From: Bacteroidales bacterium | Lineage (GTDB): Bacteria; Bacteroidota; Bacteroidia; Bacteroidales; UBA7960 | Assembly: GCA_003557765.1 (NCBI GenBank) | Contig: PWNO01000263.1 | Span: 1-7,001, forward strand | Length of the DNA stretch: 7,001 nucleotides | Reading direction: 5' to 3' | Part shown: piece by piece, positions 6,329 to 7,001 of the stretch | Numbering within the stretch: the stretch's first letter is position 1 | Layout of the letters: every line of letters starts with the position of its first letter | Position numbers and translations under genes: made by a program | The notes under the pieces: generated by a model | Seen by the model: the letters and a program-made list of their open reading frames with translations, nothing else | The model's database searches: none | Told to the model about the DNA's origin: nothing

Positions 6329-6462
6329 ATTAAAAGGTATTTAATTTTGCAACTAATCTATGTGTTTATCATTTTGAATGCAGGGCATTTCTATCTTTTT
6401 GTTTTTTCCTTTATTTAGTCATTAGGCCCAAAGGAAATATTTTTCTTTTTAATGTAAAACCA
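6329..6462. other. AT-rich spacer with no recognisable gene
   Basis: This 134-base stretch is the non-repeated part of the 458-base gap between the rfbD start and the GxxExxY stop. It has no convincing reading frame. An imperfect hairpin, AAAGGAAA with TTTTCTTT around 6430-6449, is too AT-rich to call a terminator. Confidence 0.5.
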
Positions 6463-6496
6463 TTTCTTTGTGTTCCTTCGTGCCCTTCGTGGTAAA
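6463..6496. repeat. Inverted copy of the 9-base-unit array
   Basis: It reads TTTCTTTGTGTTCC then TTCGTGCCCTTCGTGGTAAA. Its reverse complement aligns to the array at 6968-7001 with about five substitutions and a one-base shift. It lies eight bases beyond the stop codon of the GxxExxY gene, so the gene has an array copy in opposite orientation on each side. Confidence 0.8.
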
Positions 6497-6504
6497 TCAA
6501 TTTT

Positions 6505-6909
6505 TTAACAAACCATGCGTTTGATCCCATTTTTTAGTTGAGAAACATTGAAATTGATGAGATATCCTAATCGAATACCTGTAAGTTTTAAGTAGGTGAG
6601 TAGCTGTGCTTCGTATAGTGGATTCATTTTTTCTACAGCTTTTAATTCGACAATGACACAATCTTCTACTAATAAATCGCAAATGAGATCTGTGTCGAGT
6701 TGCTTTCCGTCATATGTGAAGGGGATTCTAACCTGGTTTTTCGCTGTTTTTCCTTGATTACTGATTTCGTATATTAATGCCCTCTCGTAAACGGATTCCA
6801 GCAGGCCAGGGCCTAATGCGGAGTGGACTTTGAATGCGGCATCAAGGACAGCCTTGCCAACTTTTTCTACATCTTGTGGTATGGGTTGATAACTGTTTGT
6901 TGTGCTCAT
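6505..6909 (-). CDS. GxxExxY family protein
   Basis: A complete 134-residue member of the GxxExxY family, whose function is not established. The naming motif is exact: GLLESVY at residues 35-41, within AFKVHSALGPGLLESVYERAL. The second half carries CDLLVEDCVIVELKAVE (77-93), with D78 and E88-L-K90 spaced as in PD-(D/E)XK nuclease-like folds, and then AQLLTYLKLTGIRLGYLINF (101-120) and a C-terminal LKNGIKRMV, all typical of the family. A nuclease-like fold is inferred; activity is not shown. No signal peptide or membrane segment is seen. The start at 6909 has no clear ribosome site: the bases before it are TTAAAATTCTTTAA, part of the repeat field. The gene is closely bracketed by repeat arrays, with a B element 18 bases upstream of its start. 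It is unrelated to the polysaccharide genes and looks like a passenger or cassette gene. Length is normal for the family. Confidence 0.9.
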   Translation of the reverse strand: MSTTNSYQPIPQDVEKVGKAVLDAAFKVHSALGPGLLESVYERALIYEISNQGKTAKNQVRIPFTYDGKQLDTDLICDLLVEDCVIVELKAVEKMNPLYEAQLLTYLKLTGIRLGYLINFNVSQLKNGIKRMVC

Positions 6910-6917
6910 TTAAAGAA

Positions 6918-7001
6918 TTTTAACACAATACCCTGCGGGCACTATGAGGACACATATTTAAAGATTATTAACACAAAGGACACAAAGGAACACGAAGGAA
7001 A
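6918..7001. repeat. 84-base direct repeat, right copy (R2), runs to the window edge
   Basis: It matches 6141-6224 at 78 of 84 positions without gaps. It begins eight bases upstream of the GxxExxY ATG and contains element B4 and an array ACACAAAGG, ACACAAAGG, AACACGAAGG. A second, degenerate copy of the TTTAAAGAATTTTAACACA module lies inside it near 6957-6975, so that module occurs twice just upstream of the gene. The repeat may extend beyond the window. Confidence 0.9.
6928..6949. repeat. 22-base element B4
   Basis: Differs from B1 by one base (CACTATGAGG in place of CACGATGAGG). Like B1 it is placed between AACACA and ACAC. Confidence 0.85.

Noticed and set aside
6497..6682. 61-codon minus-strand frame
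   Set aside because: Overlaps the GxxExxY gene in another frame on the same strand; the product is arginine and serine rich with no recognisable motif.
6141..7001. CRISPR array
   Set aside because: Repeats are of several kinds, unevenly spaced, and there are no uniform spacers or cas genes.

Overview
This 7 kb window looks like part of a surface-polysaccharide (O-antigen or capsule type) gene cluster from a Gram-negative bacterium, most likely a proteobacterium. The pointers are a dTDP-rhamnose enzyme, two glycosyltransferases, an ATP-grasp enzyme of the sugar-transfer-associated type and a sulfotransferase. No rRNA, tRNA, CRISPR or intact insertion sequence was seen. The species cannot be fixed from the sequence.

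Layout from left to right. (1) Positions 1-822, minus strand: a family 2 glycosyltransferase that runs off the left edge, so its C-terminus is missing. (2) A 298-base AT-rich divergent spacer with a perfect 28-base palindrome at 1044-1071. (3) Positions 1121-2188, plus strand: an ATP-grasp protein. (4) Positions 2312-4934, minus strand: a two-gene unit with a 20-base overlap. The upstream gene is a GT-B type glycosyltransferase; the downstream gene is a sulfotransferase carrying two copies of a short FD..YY..NPL repeat at its N-terminus. (5) A 233-base spacer with a GC-rich structured island that may be a relic insertion-sequence end. (6) Positions 5168-6046, minus strand: dTDP-4-dehydrorhamnose reductase (RmlD). 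(7) Positions 6071-7001: a dense repeat field around a small GxxExxY-family gene (6505-6909, minus).

The polysaccharide genes could act together as follows. RmlD makes dTDP-L-rhamnose, the glycosyltransferases build a repeat unit, and the sulfotransferase and ATP-grasp enzyme decorate it. This is inference from gene families and neighbourhood. Base composition is patchy: hand-counted lines are about 50-65% GC in the first glycosyltransferase and in the 5' part of rmlD, against about 28-35% in the ATP-grasp, sulfotransferase and GT-B block. That suggests the middle block has a separate origin.

The most unusual part is the right end. An 84-base direct repeat (78/84 identical) occurs on both sides of the GxxExxY gene. 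The gene is also closely bracketed by inverted copies of a short array of 9-base units (ACACAAAGG type). A second 22-base element (core CCCTGCGGGCACGATGAGG) is spliced into this array at four places. The arrangement looks like a small gene cassette or repeat-borne element, with the array lying where the rmlD promoter should be.
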